Source: Leptodontidium sp. MPI-SDFR-AT-0119 (Eukaryota > Ascomycota > Leotiomycetes > Helotiales > Leptodontidiaceae). Taken from it: a stretch of 64,000 nucleotides of DNA. The notes beneath the pieces were generated by a model. The model was not told where the DNA came from. It ran no database searches and was given only the letters and a program-made list of their open reading frames with translations. Shown piece by piece: positions 10,351-21,720 of this stretch; the first letter of the stretch is position 1; each line of letters starts with the position of its first letter. The position numbers and the translations under genes were made by a program. The DNA is taken from NCBI GenBank assembly GCA_020726505.1, contig JAHLEZ010000001.1:2666001-2730000 (forward strand), read 5' to 3'.

Positions 10351-13142
10351 GTCTGTTGTAGTTGATTTCTTTCGGCAGCAGTGGAGTGTCATACAAGCGT
10401 AGATTTCAATGCATAGTTTAAACCAGCCCACCAGCTCTTGATCGTTGCATTGTCAAGTTTGGTTCAATGAGCAGTGCTCAGTGCTTCTCCTCTTTTCGAC
10501 AACTGTTTGGGGGGAGGCTTTGGACAGTCAACAAAAAACTGGGTTGACCCCCAACCTCGTTCGCAGTTCATTACTAATGCTAGCTTCAATTTGCCCTGAA
10601 AGAATGTCCTGGCTACTCGATTGTTTGTTGGTGTAAGTGGTTCCTTTGCTTCGCAATAAGCTTTTCAATGGCCAAATCTTTCCATTGTTTACCATTCTTT
10701 CCTTAATGAAATATTATGTTATCAATTCAGTGTTAATTCCATGACTTTTTTTTTAGTAAACTCTTTATGTAGATGCTGTTCTTATCATTCGTTTTCTGCG
10801 TCTTTAAAGCGGCACAAGAGTACCCATTCAACTGCCTTTGGCTCAGGTGGAATACCTTTGTTCGCTAATTTGTTCTTAGGTTAAGTGAGCTCCTTGCTCA
10901 AACGACTCCAAATTGACGTTTAATCCAGCTACATTTGATAATTGAAAGGTGGACTCGACAGAGCACATCTTAATCAACACGTGAAGCTATTGCAAACATG
11001 ACACCCTTGATTTTTCGCTTAGTTCTGGAATTTAGTATCGGAGTCCCAGCTCCGCCAGGCCCTCACTTCCCACGTGTCCCTGAAGTAAAGCGTCGCAAGC
11101 TGACCAGAGCTCTCTATGCGGAGCTGACCGTGGAGTTGGCTGGCCTACCAACAGCTCCAAGCACTGACCATATTCACTGGGCAAGGTTGCCCGCAAACCG
11201 GAATGTGAAAAGCATTTCGGCGTTGATGACGAAGAAGACGATCCTGGAGACACTTTGGAGGAGGCTGAAGCCAGAGAAGAACACAGAACAAAGTATCACA
11301 GCTCGAGGGCTGTACGTGCTCCATTCTACTCACCCAAGAGTCTCTTTTTCGACGACTTACCTAAAAACTACATCTTTCACAAATTTGCAGTATGGGCCCT
11401 GGTTGTATGACTCCTGTTACTCGATGGACAGAATCCAAACTGCCTGCAAAGTTATCCAGGACAGCTACGAAACGTACTGCGCTTTGAGCACTGGAACAGA
11501 AGTCCACGTTGCAAGACGATGGGGTGATGAGTTTGATGTTGATGATATTTCTCAGCTCATGGCACTTCTTTGGTACTCTGAGGGGAAGATGTCTCAGTTA
11601 CACACCCCACGGCTGCCGCAAGGGTATGGAGACTATTGGGAACACCGCAAACCGCTTCATAGTAACTGTCCTCTGTCATAGCGAACCATTAAAAATGCAG
11701 AACTCCAAGGGAGCAAGATTTTGAAGCCTCTGACACCAAAGCAACGTTACAGGATCACCAGCTACAAATCGATGCGGCAATCGTAAATCTTACGACGAAT
11801 CCATCACTCTATGGTAGCTTGGCGTACGGCATTGAGGAACTAGGGATTGAAGATGAAAATGAGTGTCCCATCCCCGCTATCAGGTTCGAGCAACATGACG
11901 CTACTTTGGATCCAGATCGTTTGCAGAACTGGATAATCGTGTGCTTGCAGCTGGTGAAATGTGCTTGCTGGCATAAAATGGGCCTCTGGAAGATAATCGA
12001 CAACGTCATTGATGAAGAATCTTACGGATTTGCTCAAGGATATTGGACTTCCGGAACAGGCAAAGTATTACGAGAAGACTGTTAGAGCGAACCAAGATGA
12101 TGCTACTGTTTCTGAGTTGATAGCAAAGATTAAGGCTACTACTATTAAGAACAAGAAAACTGTTGAATCGGTTAATTATGATTAATATGTCGTATAGGCA
12201 CTGGTAGATGCTCGCTTGGCTTTGCACCTACGCCAAGCCCTGCCGTTCTTACTTAGAAGAGAGTACATTGCCATAATCTCCTGCTTTCATCTTGTTATTA
12301 AGACAATAACCTATTAATTTACTTCTACTTTTCCTTACTTATAACATTTGGTTTTACTTTCATATCATAGTTAACGTCCCTACCTGCGTGCTGAGAAAAG
12401 TCGCAAAGTACTTTGACTTTATGCATCTCAAACTTTACACCAGTTTATAAGTCTATTATAATAGAAGATCAATAATATGACACAGCTATTTATTAGTATT
12501 TTGACCCTTTCCAGAGAAAATTTTGTATTCGCCTCGTCGCCTTTTCGCCTGATTTATGACGAGTCCTCTGCCACAGCTATACTAGCGAGCTCTTATTATC
12601 CCTTACACATCTTCAAAGTTCTTATCTGAGCTTTTAGATTTGTGTTTTTTTTGTTCGAGGCCCTCAGAAGCTTTGTAACTATTGTGGTGCGCAAACAGTT
12701 GCAGGGTTACCACGCGGTTTGGTACTTCTGATCAACGGAACTATGGAATAACGATTCTTGGCTAGAAGGGACTGACCCCGCGCCTCTTCGGGCGGCTGGG
12801 AACTGCCCAGAAGCGCAATTCCACCACAACGTAGAATACCGCCTAACTTAGTGATTTAAAAGCAGGAAAATTCTGGCAGATAAACAACGTACGTTTCTTT
12901 AATACTACGAGCCCATTTTAACCAAATATATATATATAAAGTGCAGCGTTGAGGAGTAAACACATTACGGCCTTTGGTAATTTCGCCGTCATTCGCTAAT
13001 ATAATCAACAGGCAAGCTTGTGGCTCTTGACATGAGGCCGCCTTCTCTACAGCAACAACACTAGGTAAGCAGTAGCATCCAACACAATGCCTTGTTCACA
13101 CAGCTCTTCCTAGTAAGATCTCAATGTACTTTATTTTTGCAG
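10351..13142. other. AT-rich accessory DNA with unidentified ORF relics
   Basis: No intact gene is supported. The plus strand from 10998 to 12085 contains coding-looking pieces in shifting frames, for example HFGVDDEEDDPGDTLEEAEA near 11210-11270, LYDSCYSMDRIQTACK near 11407-11454 and SLYGSLAYGIEELGIEDENE near 11806-11865, separated by stops. They look like one decayed gene of unknown family. From 12240 on the DNA is AT-rich and contains nothing recognisable. Confidence 0.4.
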
Positions 13143-13355
13143 AACCCTACCCTCTACAATTATGCGAGAATATATGAGGAAAAAGGTTTTAAGATCAATC
13201 TTTGTTGTCCAGGCTTCGTGGCCACGAATTTGACGGATTATGGACCGAGTGAGGGGGCAGAGAGTAGTGCGATCAATGCTGTATGATTGGCGACGCTCGG
13301 GATCGATGGTAAGAATGTGACGTATTCGAATAAAGAGGAATCGTTGCCTTGGTGA
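13143..13355 (+). pseudogene. C-terminal relic of a short-chain dehydrogenase (SDR)
   Basis: Reading from a TTTTTGCAG-like acceptor, the frame gives YNYARIYEEKGFKINLCCPG, FVATNLTDYGPSEGAESSAINAV, then a TGA, then LATLGIDGKNVTYSNKEESL-PW and a final stop. This is the typical end of classical fungal SDRs (the CCPG...TNL segment after the substrate helix, and the GxxGxxSN...PW tail). The TGA at 13285-13287 stands where these proteins usually have Arg, so CGA to TGA is the likely change. The Rossmann fold, the GxxxGxG cofactor motif and the YxxxK site are absent upstream, so only about 70 codons survive. It sits tail to tail with HET protein 2. Confidence 0.75.
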
Positions 13356-13378
13356 ACGCTTATCGCCATTGGAGACTC

Positions 13379-15148
13379 TTAGTAATGTGGAGATGCCAAA
13401 CTCTTAAGCTGAATCGGAGTGAGTTCGAAGGATAGTACAGGTCCGAGCTTGTGAAACATGTTTTCGATGAAATGCTTTGACTTCCCCGTCTCTCCTTCAT
13501 CAAAGATGGTTAGGTCGCCCAGTCCATCTAGTATCATGCCCCTTCCTATCAATATGGTGGATTCCCTTTGCAATCGAAGCACGGCGACGATGCTGGAGTT
13601 GGTGAATCTGCATATCCGGTCACCGACTTGTGTACGCCCTGGCACATAACAGTCCAAAGACCCGCCGACATCCGCCTGCATGATGGCTGCTTCTGTCTCT
13701 TCATCTTGTCCAATTTGCTGGCTTATATCTGTGTCACGCAATAGCTTCCAAAACCATGGTAATATCGTGGATAGTTTGCGAGCGACTGATTGTACTTCGT
13801 TATTTGTTGGGCTAGGAGATATTGATTTTACAAGACCCGGATGGGCCCACCACATGCCGCCTTGAGGTACACTAAGTCCCGTAACGTTGCCACAGCCTTT
13901 CCCATGGACACTTAACAGACTCGGCTCTGGATTATACTTGGTTCCAGAGTCTTGCATGCACTCTGAAAGACTCTCGGAAGTCTTCCATAGAACTCGTTGG
14001 ACCAAGTGGCTTGTACACACAGTCGCCCAGCTGTATCCAAACCTATCTCGATCAGAAGGATAAAAGTGTCGAATCACAACATCATCATGCACTGCAGATA
14101 GTGGTTTCGAGTAATCCGGAACAATTTCGCCATGTTGGCAGTCACTGGCAAGCCCGATCATAGCGTATATCCTGTCTCGGAGATCTTGGCAGAATGACTT
14201 CTCGCTGAGCTCAATCAGCCTGACGAGGGGCAAATTGTGGCCTTGCAGCCGGTCTTCCCTCAAATTGAATATTCGGAAAGCATCCAACAGCTGCAGTCCA
14301 CCCTCATTCAACTTCTGAAGTAATACCTGCTGTGCAACATGCTGAAAATCCTCTCCTTGGACCTCTCTAGGCCCTAGACGTATTTGAATGGCTTTCCCCA
14401 AGACGAATTCTTGGATAATCCATGTTCGCCGCCAATAACTATGCGAGCATAAAGCTTCGATGTCTGAGAAGTGAGGTACCTCCTTTGAGCGGTGATTGAA
14501 GTTGTCTGCCAGAGACGTAGCACCAGCTTTTGGTTGTATTCTTGTTCTTGTTCCCGGAATTAGATCGAAAATGGTAGCGGGGCTGTCATCCGAAGGCAAT
14601 GGCGGGAAGGTCGCTGTGTCTTTGGAAATGGAGCCATCATGGATGAAAGTCCGATGGCTCTTTGCCGTTGCGCTTTCTGAGCTACCACTTCGCCATTTAG
14701 CTACCCGTGCCTCCATGAGCCCCGATGACCGGTCACAGATGTATTCCATCGCTCTAACATGTTTCTGTCCATCTCCTCTACCAAGCCAACAAATCACATC
14801 CGCATTTCTATAAATACTGCCCATCATGGAGACCTGGTGCCCACGTTCCTTCTCATCCTGTTGATTGATACAAAGCGCATCGATCCAAAGCCTCGTGGGC
14901 GTGATTATACTGCCCTTCCTCAAATACCACAAAGCCCACCAGAGGTTCTCTCCTATAAAAACCTCTTGGCCGTTGAGACTTATAGGTTTGAGATCGCTTT
15001 GAGAGCCCCATTCATACGACAGAGCTTTGTAATCTGGCCTGCTATTGATGTGGTGTGGGATTAGGCGGCAGCTGATTTGTGCCTCGTCGTTGGAGGGCTC
15101 CAGAACCAGGATGCGTATCCCCCCAGACGGATCAAGAGGACGATACAT
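13379..15148 (-). CDS. HET-domain protein 2
   Basis: 589 codons from ATG 15148 (MYRPLDPSGGIRILVLEP); the longer frame to 15193 would need a TTG start. The HET domain is at about residues 35-250: YKALSYEWGSQSD, ENLWWALWYL, TRLWIDALCINQQD, VICWLGRGD and, after a Ser-rich insert of about 70 residues, YWRRTWIIQEFVLG. The usual CQDLRDRIYAMIGLASDCQ block and VPDYSKPLS follow. The C-terminus ends with ELTPIQLKSLASPHY. It is uninterrupted, unlike the SDR fragment next to it. Its overall plan and length are close to HET protein 1, suggesting a common subfamily. Expected role: trigger of incompatibility-type cell death or inhibition, by family. Confidence 0.9.
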   Translation of the reverse strand: MYRPLDPSGGIRILVLEPSNDEAQISCRLIPHHINSRPDYKALSYEWGSQSDLKPISLNGQEVFIGENLWWALWYLRKGSIITPTRLWIDALCINQQDEKERGHQVSMMGSIYRNADVICWLGRGDGQKHVRAMEYICDRSSGLMEARVAKWRSGSSESATAKSHRTFIHDGSISKDTATFPPLPSDDSPATIFDLIPGTRTRIQPKAGATSLADNFNHRSKEVPHFSDIEALCSHSYWRRTWIIQEFVLGKAIQIRLGPREVQGEDFQHVAQQVLLQKLNEGGLQLLDAFRIFNLREDRLQGHNLPLVRLIELSEKSFCQDLRDRIYAMIGLASDCQHGEIVPDYSKPLSAVHDDVVIRHFYPSDRDRFGYSWATVCTSHLVQRVLWKTSESLSECMQDSGTKYNPEPSLLSVHGKGCGNVTGLSVPQGGMWWAHPGLVKSISPSPTNNEVQSVARKLSTILPWFWKLLRDTDISQQIGQDEETEAAIMQADVGGSLDCYVPGRTQVGDRICRFTNSSIVAVLRLQRESTILIGRGMILDGLGDLTIFDEGETGKSKHFIENMFHKLGPVLSFELTPIQLKSLASPHY

Positions 15149-16278
15149 GGTGCTGAAGAAATCAAAGGGAAAAATGGAATATGAAACTTGCAAGCTGCTC
15201 TGAGAGAATTTATTAGCTTTTCAAATATAATGGGCGTCGAGGCTCGAGGCGAATGATGGTTTCATCTTCAGCATCAGCAACCAACTTAGCCGCCAACACC
15301 CGCCACTGTGCCGTTTGAAGGCGTCGCAGTCCAACAAACTGTACTCATCGGAGACAAGTAAACTCGTAACAATGTCAGCAAAGGCATGGAACTTGCCTCG
15401 ACACTTGCGATGATTTCCTTTACAAATCGCAACGTTTACAATATCTCATCATCAACGCACTTATCGACAGTCATGGGGAGATTTGGTATAATCTAAGGTT
15501 AACTTTTTGCATCTCGTTAATAACATTAAAATCATGCTACAATTGCTTGTTGCCATCATTGCGTGTCTTTCATCAATCATCACAGCGAAGGTTCCTCAGT
15601 CAATCCTTGCACCTGATGCTGCAATCACGTGCAATGCGGGGCTGCTTGATTTGAGGCTATTGGTGCGGCTCGAGCCGCACGACTTTAGAAGTATTACATT
15701 TTAAACCACATCTTGTTAATTATTTTTATAGTTAAAAATATCTAGTTGTTAAGTAGCTATTTTTAAAGAAGTTTAGAAGAGGAATTGAAGTTTTAACTGC
15801 TAGGTGCTATGCATATTCGGGGGTTATAAACTGGTTTTGGTGTTCTGCACGTGCTTAATCAGCCACATCTAACCTGTGTGCTAACCTAGCTAGCTCGACC
15901 CCGAAAGTTCCTCCCTTCTCTTCAGCATTAGTATTCTTCTTAATCTAATACAATGTAATACTTTTAATCAGTTACAAGGCACTATGTGCCTTGCTGAGGG
16001 GTGCCCTAGCCCCACCCCTCAGACTCTCCTCCCACCCCCCTCTGTTCCTTCGTCCCTCGGGAGTGAAGAGAGCCAGGAGGTACGAAGTACAAAGAGAAAG
16101 GCTTAGGTATGTATGCAAGTGCAGGAAACACGTGCATTTTTTGAACTAATCAAACGCTAGCGCGAAAAGGGGCCCAACAGTTAGATACGGAAACACATAT
16201 ATTTTTTGGTGTGTATGCCTCGCGCCGCAGTGCTAAGCCCCCTCTTTAGTCGTACCTCCTTGCTTTCGGTACCGCACC
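15149..16278. other. AT-rich intergenic DNA with a truncated signal-peptide ORF
   Basis: A 56-codon plus-strand ORF at 15535-15704 starts MLQLLVAIIACLSSIITA, which looks like a signal peptide, and then runs into AT-rich sequence; it may be the broken front of a secreted protein. A perfect palindrome (CAAGGCACTATGTGCCTTG, 15976-15994) is followed by a GC-rich hairpin at about 15994-16022. Nothing else is recognisable. Confidence 0.35.
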
Positions 16279-16427
16279 TATCCCCTTAGCTGCCACCAGG
16301 AGCGCCCTTCTAAGAGCCCTGTTATGATAGGCTGCTTTAGCGAGAAGGGCTAGAAATAGTGGTTTCTACAGCAGTTGCTTAGCGCACGTGCCCTGTGGCG
16401 ACGGCGCTTCTGGCAGCTAAGGGGATA
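16279..16427. mobile_element. MITE, family A copy 1 (TA-flanked)
   Basis: A roughly 149-bp element with inverted ends: the left end starts TATCCCCTTAGCTGCCA and the right end is its reverse complement (TGGCAGCTAAGGGGATA), followed by a further matching AGGAGCGCC / GGCGCTTCT stretch. It begins and ends with TA, as expected for a TA target duplication of Tc1/mariner-type elements. There is no coding capacity. The same ends occur at 36939 and 37266. Confidence 0.7.
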
Positions 16428-16687
16428 TATGATCTTAGTGCAAAATTCTTGAAAACCTCCCCTAATTTATAGTTCAGTTTATGAAGTTCATGAATTTATA
16501 ATTGGCTTGCGATTTAGTTCCTATAATATATGAACAGAATCGATTCATCGTTTCATATTCATTTCGGAGCCCTACTAATTACCCAGTCTCTTCGCCCTCA
16601 CACTATCCCTATTGTATAGCTCCTCCTTTGACATATACAAGAGAAGATAATTAAACGACTTTAAATAAAACGAGCGAGAGAGAAGAA
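16428..16687. other. AT-rich spacer
   Basis: AT-rich DNA between the MITE and the 3' end of the membrane protein gene; no feature is seen. Confidence 0.5.
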
Positions 16688-18104
16688 TCAGATGGCGTGT
16701 CGCCGTCGCGGCTGGTTGTTGGGGAACGTGGCAGAAGTGGTGCGTGGCCTTAGGAGTTCAGGCTCCCCTCCAGGATCTTGATCCGGCGTTGGGGCGGCTG
16801 TTACATCGAAATTTTCCATTGTTTGCGAATGGAGCGTTTCATGCTTGGCTTTCTCATCTGTTTATATAATCAGAGTGTAATCCACTGAATAGCGAGGAGA
16901 GAACGACGAACCAATGAAGCCTTGAGCGGCAGCTAAGACAGGCAAAGCCAGGAAAACGATCGGCATAAGTTGGCCAAAACTCCAATTTTCTTCGACTCCC
17001 TTGAAGTCGTTCGCAATTTCGAGCCCATTGATTCCCGAAGGAGAGTCAAACGAAGTCATCTTGTAGACACCCAATACAAATCCTCCGACAGTGGTACACC
17101 ATTGAAGAAGTTTGAATAAGCGTCTGACCCAACACTTGACAAATGCACTGTGTACCTCGGCCGGGAATTCCGTGGAATCGTCAAATACCACAGTTGTAAC
17201 AACCTGAAGCGGTGTAGTTGTAACAACCTGAAGCGGTGTAGTTGTAACAACCTGAAGCGGTATAGTTGCAACAACCCGAAGAAACACTAAAGCAATTCCA
17301 ACGCAAAAAGTGACCCATATCGCCAAACTAGCTGACTGCTTGTGGCTCTTCTTCGCTGTGCAAGCAGCGGGGCAAGCAAAAGTTGCCCCGCAACCATCAA
17401 CCGGTCCCCTAGTATCACAATCTCGACACTGACTCTGGGCAATATTGCAACCAATGAAAACAAGCACAAAACCAATAAGTCTAACTATATACAATGCCCG
17501 TGATTGTTTCAAATATTCGCCTAGGGAAAGCAACGCCAAAGCTTGCGTAATACACGAACACCAAGCAAGCAACACAACGATGTTAAAATGATAAGTCGAG
17601 ATAGTATCCCAATTCCTGCTCACAGCTACGAGGATGGCCAATCCAGTGACCATCTGCTGGTCTGACAAGCTGAGGATGAATGGTTTCAGGGCGCTGCTGA
17701 TATTTCTCGCGCGCTTGGGACTGAGCCAGTGAAGGAGCCTCTTGGGATCGCTCTTGTTGATTCGGAGTTGGCAGACACAGTGGGTGAGTGCGGCGAGATG
17801 GGTGAGGATGGCTGAGGCCATGAATGCTGTGTGCACCTACGGGTAAAGGGTCAATCCTTGGGTCAACATGGTTTAGGAGTGACTTACTCCTCTCCCCGCT
17901 ATGTCTCCATCGGGCTTCAGCTCCCCGCAATTGTCTGGCCATGAAGAACAGTTTGACATAGCTTGGAATGATGAGAAAGAAGAAGAGACTATGGAGGGAC
18001 ACATCGCGAGTTATGGTGGTGAAAAGAAGTAATTTTGTGGCGTAGAAAATTTGAGAAACGAAGCCAATCAGTTTCGCGACCCAATAATTCTGCTTGTTTT
18101 CCAA
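16688..18104 (-). CDS. Fungal multi-pass membrane protein, 5' end unresolved
   Basis: At least three exons: about 18104-17888, 17826-16912 and 16857-16688, joined in phase by GTAAGT...CACACAG and GTTCGT...TATATAAACAG introns. The last exon adds a hydrophilic tail ending in QPRRRHAI. Several hydrophobic helices are visible (LIGFVSQIFYATKLLLFTTI, ASAILTHLAALTH, FNIVVLLAWCSCITQALALL, IVRLIGFVLVFIGC, IWVTFCVGIALVFLR, QLMPIVFLALPVLAAAQGFI). The block LSDQQMVTGLAILVA followed by a Trp and a Y-HFNIV segment is characteristic of a large fungal integral-membrane family of unknown function. A TTP-LQVVT repeat (see minisatellite) lies in a loop. There is no ATG at the 5' boundary of the first exon given here, so an upstream exon is missing from this model. 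Confidence 0.65.
17190..17282. repeat. 24-bp minisatellite inside a coding exon
   Basis: About 3.5 tandem copies of a 24-bp unit containing TTGTAACAACCTGAAGCGGT; the first copies are nearly identical and the last has diverged (GCAACAACCCGAAG). Because 24 is a multiple of three, copy changes keep the reading frame and would add or remove eight residues (VVTTTPLQ) in the membrane protein. Confidence 0.85.
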
Positions 18105-18219
18105 CTTTGGGGCTCAACCCTATATCCCACAATATTACGGGACACAAAGCAGAACGTGAGCCATTTCCCTCTCGAGTTTGGTTAGATTTTCCTGAGAATA
18201 ATGGTCAGCTTATCTGACA

Positions 18220-19707
18220 ACTGGTTACGGGACTCGAAAGACTCATGTAACACTTCAATAAAGATCTCTCGAAGCATTGAATAGCTGCAAGGGAATAGTC
18301 AATTCTCCAAATTCCAATCGTTAATCAAGTGTAGTCTTCACTAGAAGCCTCACCGGATGATGCTCGTTGTTTGTCAAGATTCGTTGAAGTTTTTGAAAGA
18401 AACTCGAACCTGAAGACAATTCTAGGGCGCGTACGGATGTCTAGGGAAAGAATATGCGAAAGACATAATTCAAGAGCCATTAAAAATTAAGGAGATCGTG
18501 ATATCTAGACCGCTCCTTCCAGGAACTGTTCCATTGGCTCAACCTCTCCTTCCTTGAAAGCTTCTTGAAGGCTGCCATGGTATTTAACAGCCAGGTTTCT
18601 TAGTATTCGACATCGCAGCTTGAAGCCCACTGACTCGTAACAAATGCAACGTCCCAAGCTGATCGCCAAGAAAAGAGAACTGATATCAGGAACTAAACAT
18701 ATCACGAAGGTCACGTGGTTTGAACATGATTTATATAGCTACACTCACCATCAGCTGCCTCCGGGCACCAGCCACTTGCCTACTCGCCAAGTTGCCAACC
18801 TTCGTATTCTCTGGGCGTCCTAGGTTTGGCATCTAGATGTTACCTAGCTGTGAAATGTTCTTGATTGTGGGTTCTCCACAACCAACACGTAGCGAGGAAA
18901 CGCCTAGCCGGATTCCGATTCCATGCCTTCCAGAAACTTTCCAAGCCTATTTTTTGGACATTCCAAGTCTTCGATCCCGTATTCGATTTCAGGAACATGA
19001 GACGATTCGAGCTCACCGTTCCTAGATTCATGCTTATCTTTTCAGTGCCAAGTTGCCAAGACTCGTGATTGCCAATGCTTGTGATGTTTATTTAGGAATC
19101 TGGGTAATGTACCCAGCCGTTATTAATACGATCAATTGATAACAAGTGAGATTAAGTTGACATCATGCATTGTGCGGGGTACGTACCAGCGCTGTGGATG
19201 CAGAATCCCAATGGTTGGAAACGGATCAAGCAGGTACACAACATTTGACCTGCTTGGCGAATAAGCCACCAGATAAATAATCTGGCATCCATTCACAATA
19301 CACGGTCATTTGCTAATACATTCATGACTTTCATTCAGGTAGTAAGGTGGTTATGCAAGGACATCGCCATCTCGGTGATTCGGACATCCCCTTGTCGACA
19401 TTTGTCCTTCATCGCGAACAGCAATTGCTTGGCAAACAATGTCTGAATCAAATATCAACATGATATTTCTGTCAATCATGTTTTATGATCTTGATTTCAT
19501 TGATTTACGAGAGATTCTGATTTGACAAAATGCTATTAAGGAGATTCCGTCGGTCAAGTCGCACTTCTGTTAATCCCGAAAAGGTCGGCCTTAATGCAGT
19601 CAACATCCTAAACCCGAGCTCGCTTCATGATATCTATTGACTGCATTCTTGGACTCTGGCCGTGAAAATGTCATCACTATACAGATTTCAAGTGCAAAGA
19701 AACCATC
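18220..19707. other. Intergenic, weak ORF relics only
   Basis: A 69-codon minus-strand ORF (18505-18714, ending EPMEQFLEGAV) could be the tail of a lost gene, but nothing upstream supports it. The rest has no recognisable gene or RNA. Confidence 0.35.
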
Positions 19708-20256
19708 ATGGCTACCAATTCAGCACAAGAGTCTGCCACTGCCAGACACAAAACAGCTCTAGCCTTCGTCGAAAGCTTCTCCACGATGTCGGAGTCAGAT
19801 CTCCTTTTAGTACGAACACCCAGTTGCATGCACACTTTTGCACCACGCTCTTTAGGGCCACTCGCTCATACTCCAATGTCAAACGAGCAGTTCACTGTCC
19901 ATCGTTCGCATTTCGAAGGCCTCATCACTTCATTCCCGTTCCAAGTCAAAGAAATGATTGACAATCCATCCGCGAACCAGATCATGATCTGGACTACAGC
20001 TTCTCCAGTTTGGGTACCTGAGGTTACTGTTGACGTGGATAAGGAGTTGGACTGGTCATATACTGGCGAGTATATGTTTTTGTTGACTTTCGAGGAGGGG
20101 GAGAGCGGAGAAACTGGCGGCAGGAGCTTTAAGAGGATTGAGAGGATTGTAGAGTTTGCCGACAGCAAAGGAACAGCTAAGCTACAAGAGTTGATGGAAG
20201 CGGCAAGCAAGAACCTTCAAGTCATAAAGGGTGGGAAGCAGGTCGCTACAAAGTAA
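19708..20256 (+). CDS. SnoaL/NTF2-like small protein
   Basis: 182 codons, single exon, starting MATNSAQESATARHKTALAF. The pattern is that of a fungal SnoaL-like (NTF2 fold) protein: an initial helix (ALAFVESFSTMSESDLLLVR), then PSCMHTFAPRSLG, a FTVHRSHFEGLITSFPFQV segment and paired strands (NQIMIWTTASPVWVPEV, YTGEYMFLLTFEEGE), closing with a helix FADSKGTAKLQELMEAA. Such proteins are found as cyclases, isomerases or binding proteins, often near biosynthetic genes, but here no synthase gene is nearby, so no reaction is proposed. Confidence 0.7.
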   Translation: MATNSAQESATARHKTALAFVESFSTMSESDLLLVRTPSCMHTFAPRSLGPLAHTPMSNEQFTVHRSHFEGLITSFPFQVKEMIDNPSANQIMIWTTASPVWVPEVTVDVDKELDWSYTGEYMFLLTFEEGESGETGGRSFKRIERIVEFADSKGTAKLQELMEAASKNLQVIKGGKQVATK

Positions 20257-20825
20257 GAGCTCGAAGCGAGGACTAACCGAGCTAAATAGGGGGGCGTTTT
20301 GTAGGTTACAACTCCGCATTTTCACCTAATGCCATGGAAATGTAGTGGTGTCTTGAGACATAAGATAAGTTTTTACATCTGAAGGTTTATCAAGAAGTAT
20401 TTTAAAATGAATAGAACTTGAACTGCAGCACGTGACAGATCCAAAACCCTCGAAGCGGGGCGGTGCTGTTGGCTAGGCTACAGCTGTGCTTACTTCAGCC
20501 TTGCATGAGCTGAAATCAGCGCTGTGAACAAGAAGCAAAATCCAGCAACTTTTTTACCTATATTGAATCGATTCTTGTCGAACTCTTGCCCAACCTTACA
20601 AGCCACAGACCCCGTTCCGTAAATGAGAACAGACCTGTCCTATCATGTTTCAACTCAACACCGTCAGAGACTCGGAATCGACTGCAGTTAACGCACGACA
20701 GCCTCGCTTGGCCTCGCTATTTCTCAAGGGAACAGCAAAATTGAGGATATTTCGGGCCCAGTTAAGTCCATTGATCAACCAACAGCGGGGTTATTTTACT
20801 GACTAGACTCCTTAGATCCAGAGAT
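20257..20825. other. Intergenic
   Basis: No ORF of note; it contains the promoter of the next plus-strand gene. Confidence 0.5.
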
Positions 20826-21660
20826 ATGACAACCCTTGAGCATCCTGGGGTCGTGCAATTAAACAGCCCTTTGCTTTCTTTGCCTAGAGAGGTCAGAGAC
20901 ATGATCTGGAAAAGACTCATGGGTGGAATGTTCATCCATCTGTGGCTTGATGAGAACGATGGCAAGACGCTGAAGGGGTCATTCTGTTGGGCTGAGGATG
21001 AGAACTGCCGCCTCAGATGTCGAGCTTGGCTGCAAAAGAAGGGGAAAGCTAAATGGCCGACGATTGGAGTCTATGGATTTATCTTGGCATGTGCGCAATC
21101 GTGAGTGTTATTTTTCCCCTCCATTGGCCTTGAGCTGATGATATAGATACGCGGAAAGCATCAGATATCTATACGAATTGAACACTTTCGACACAAGATC
21201 GCAGGAGATAGTTTGCCGACTTCCGAAATTGTTTCCAGCTCACAGGCTCAATGCCATAAGTTCATTCACGTTTTGTTGGACTCTCCGGAAGCCTCCTTCG
21301 CTATCTGTGTCATCTCGGCGACTCTGCATTCAGGGAAAACTCGAGGAAGCTTTGAGAGGATGCGATCGGTACCAGAGACATTGGATTCAAACTTGGAGCT
21401 CACTTGCTTCGATGCAGGGCTTGGAAAGTCTCCGTGTCGAAATGAATACGGTTGGACGAGAGTCCATTACAGGTGTATGGGAGGGGTCAGACTTGGAGAT
21501 TGTCAAGATCATCAAGAAGCCTGGCGCCTTTGTTGTGATTATGGACGATCAAAGTGCGAGGAGACTGAGGAGACTTGTCCAGACACCGAACATGACTATG
21601 CTCGGGATTCTCGAAGAGGAATCCTTGGCCAGAAAGAAGCTCTTGCAAGGAATGGACTAG
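20826..21660 (+). CDS. LPREVR-type (2EXR/DUF7730-like) protein
   Basis: Two exons, 20826-21100 and 21147-21660, joined in phase across a 46-bp intron (GTGAGT...ATATAG), giving 262 residues. The N-terminal SPLLSLPREVRDMIWKRLMG is the F-box-like opening motif common to many fungal proteins of this class. The exon junction reads CAQ-S-YAESIRYLYELNTFD, the usual block in which a residue stretch YxESxxxLYxxNTF follows. The rest is helical (GCDRYQRHWIQTWSSLASM). Function of the family is unknown; ubiquitin-ligase adaptor roles have been suggested for relatives only by analogy. It is tail to tail with the next gene. Confidence 0.8.
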
Positions 21661-21720
21661 TTGGAATGGATTCGCTTTAATAGTCGTCTGGTACGGCAAT
21701 ATCTCATCACATATTATCTG

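Noticed and set aside
10509..10559. Possible inverted repeat around GTCAAC...GTTGAC
   Set aside because: Arms are only six bases; expected by chance.
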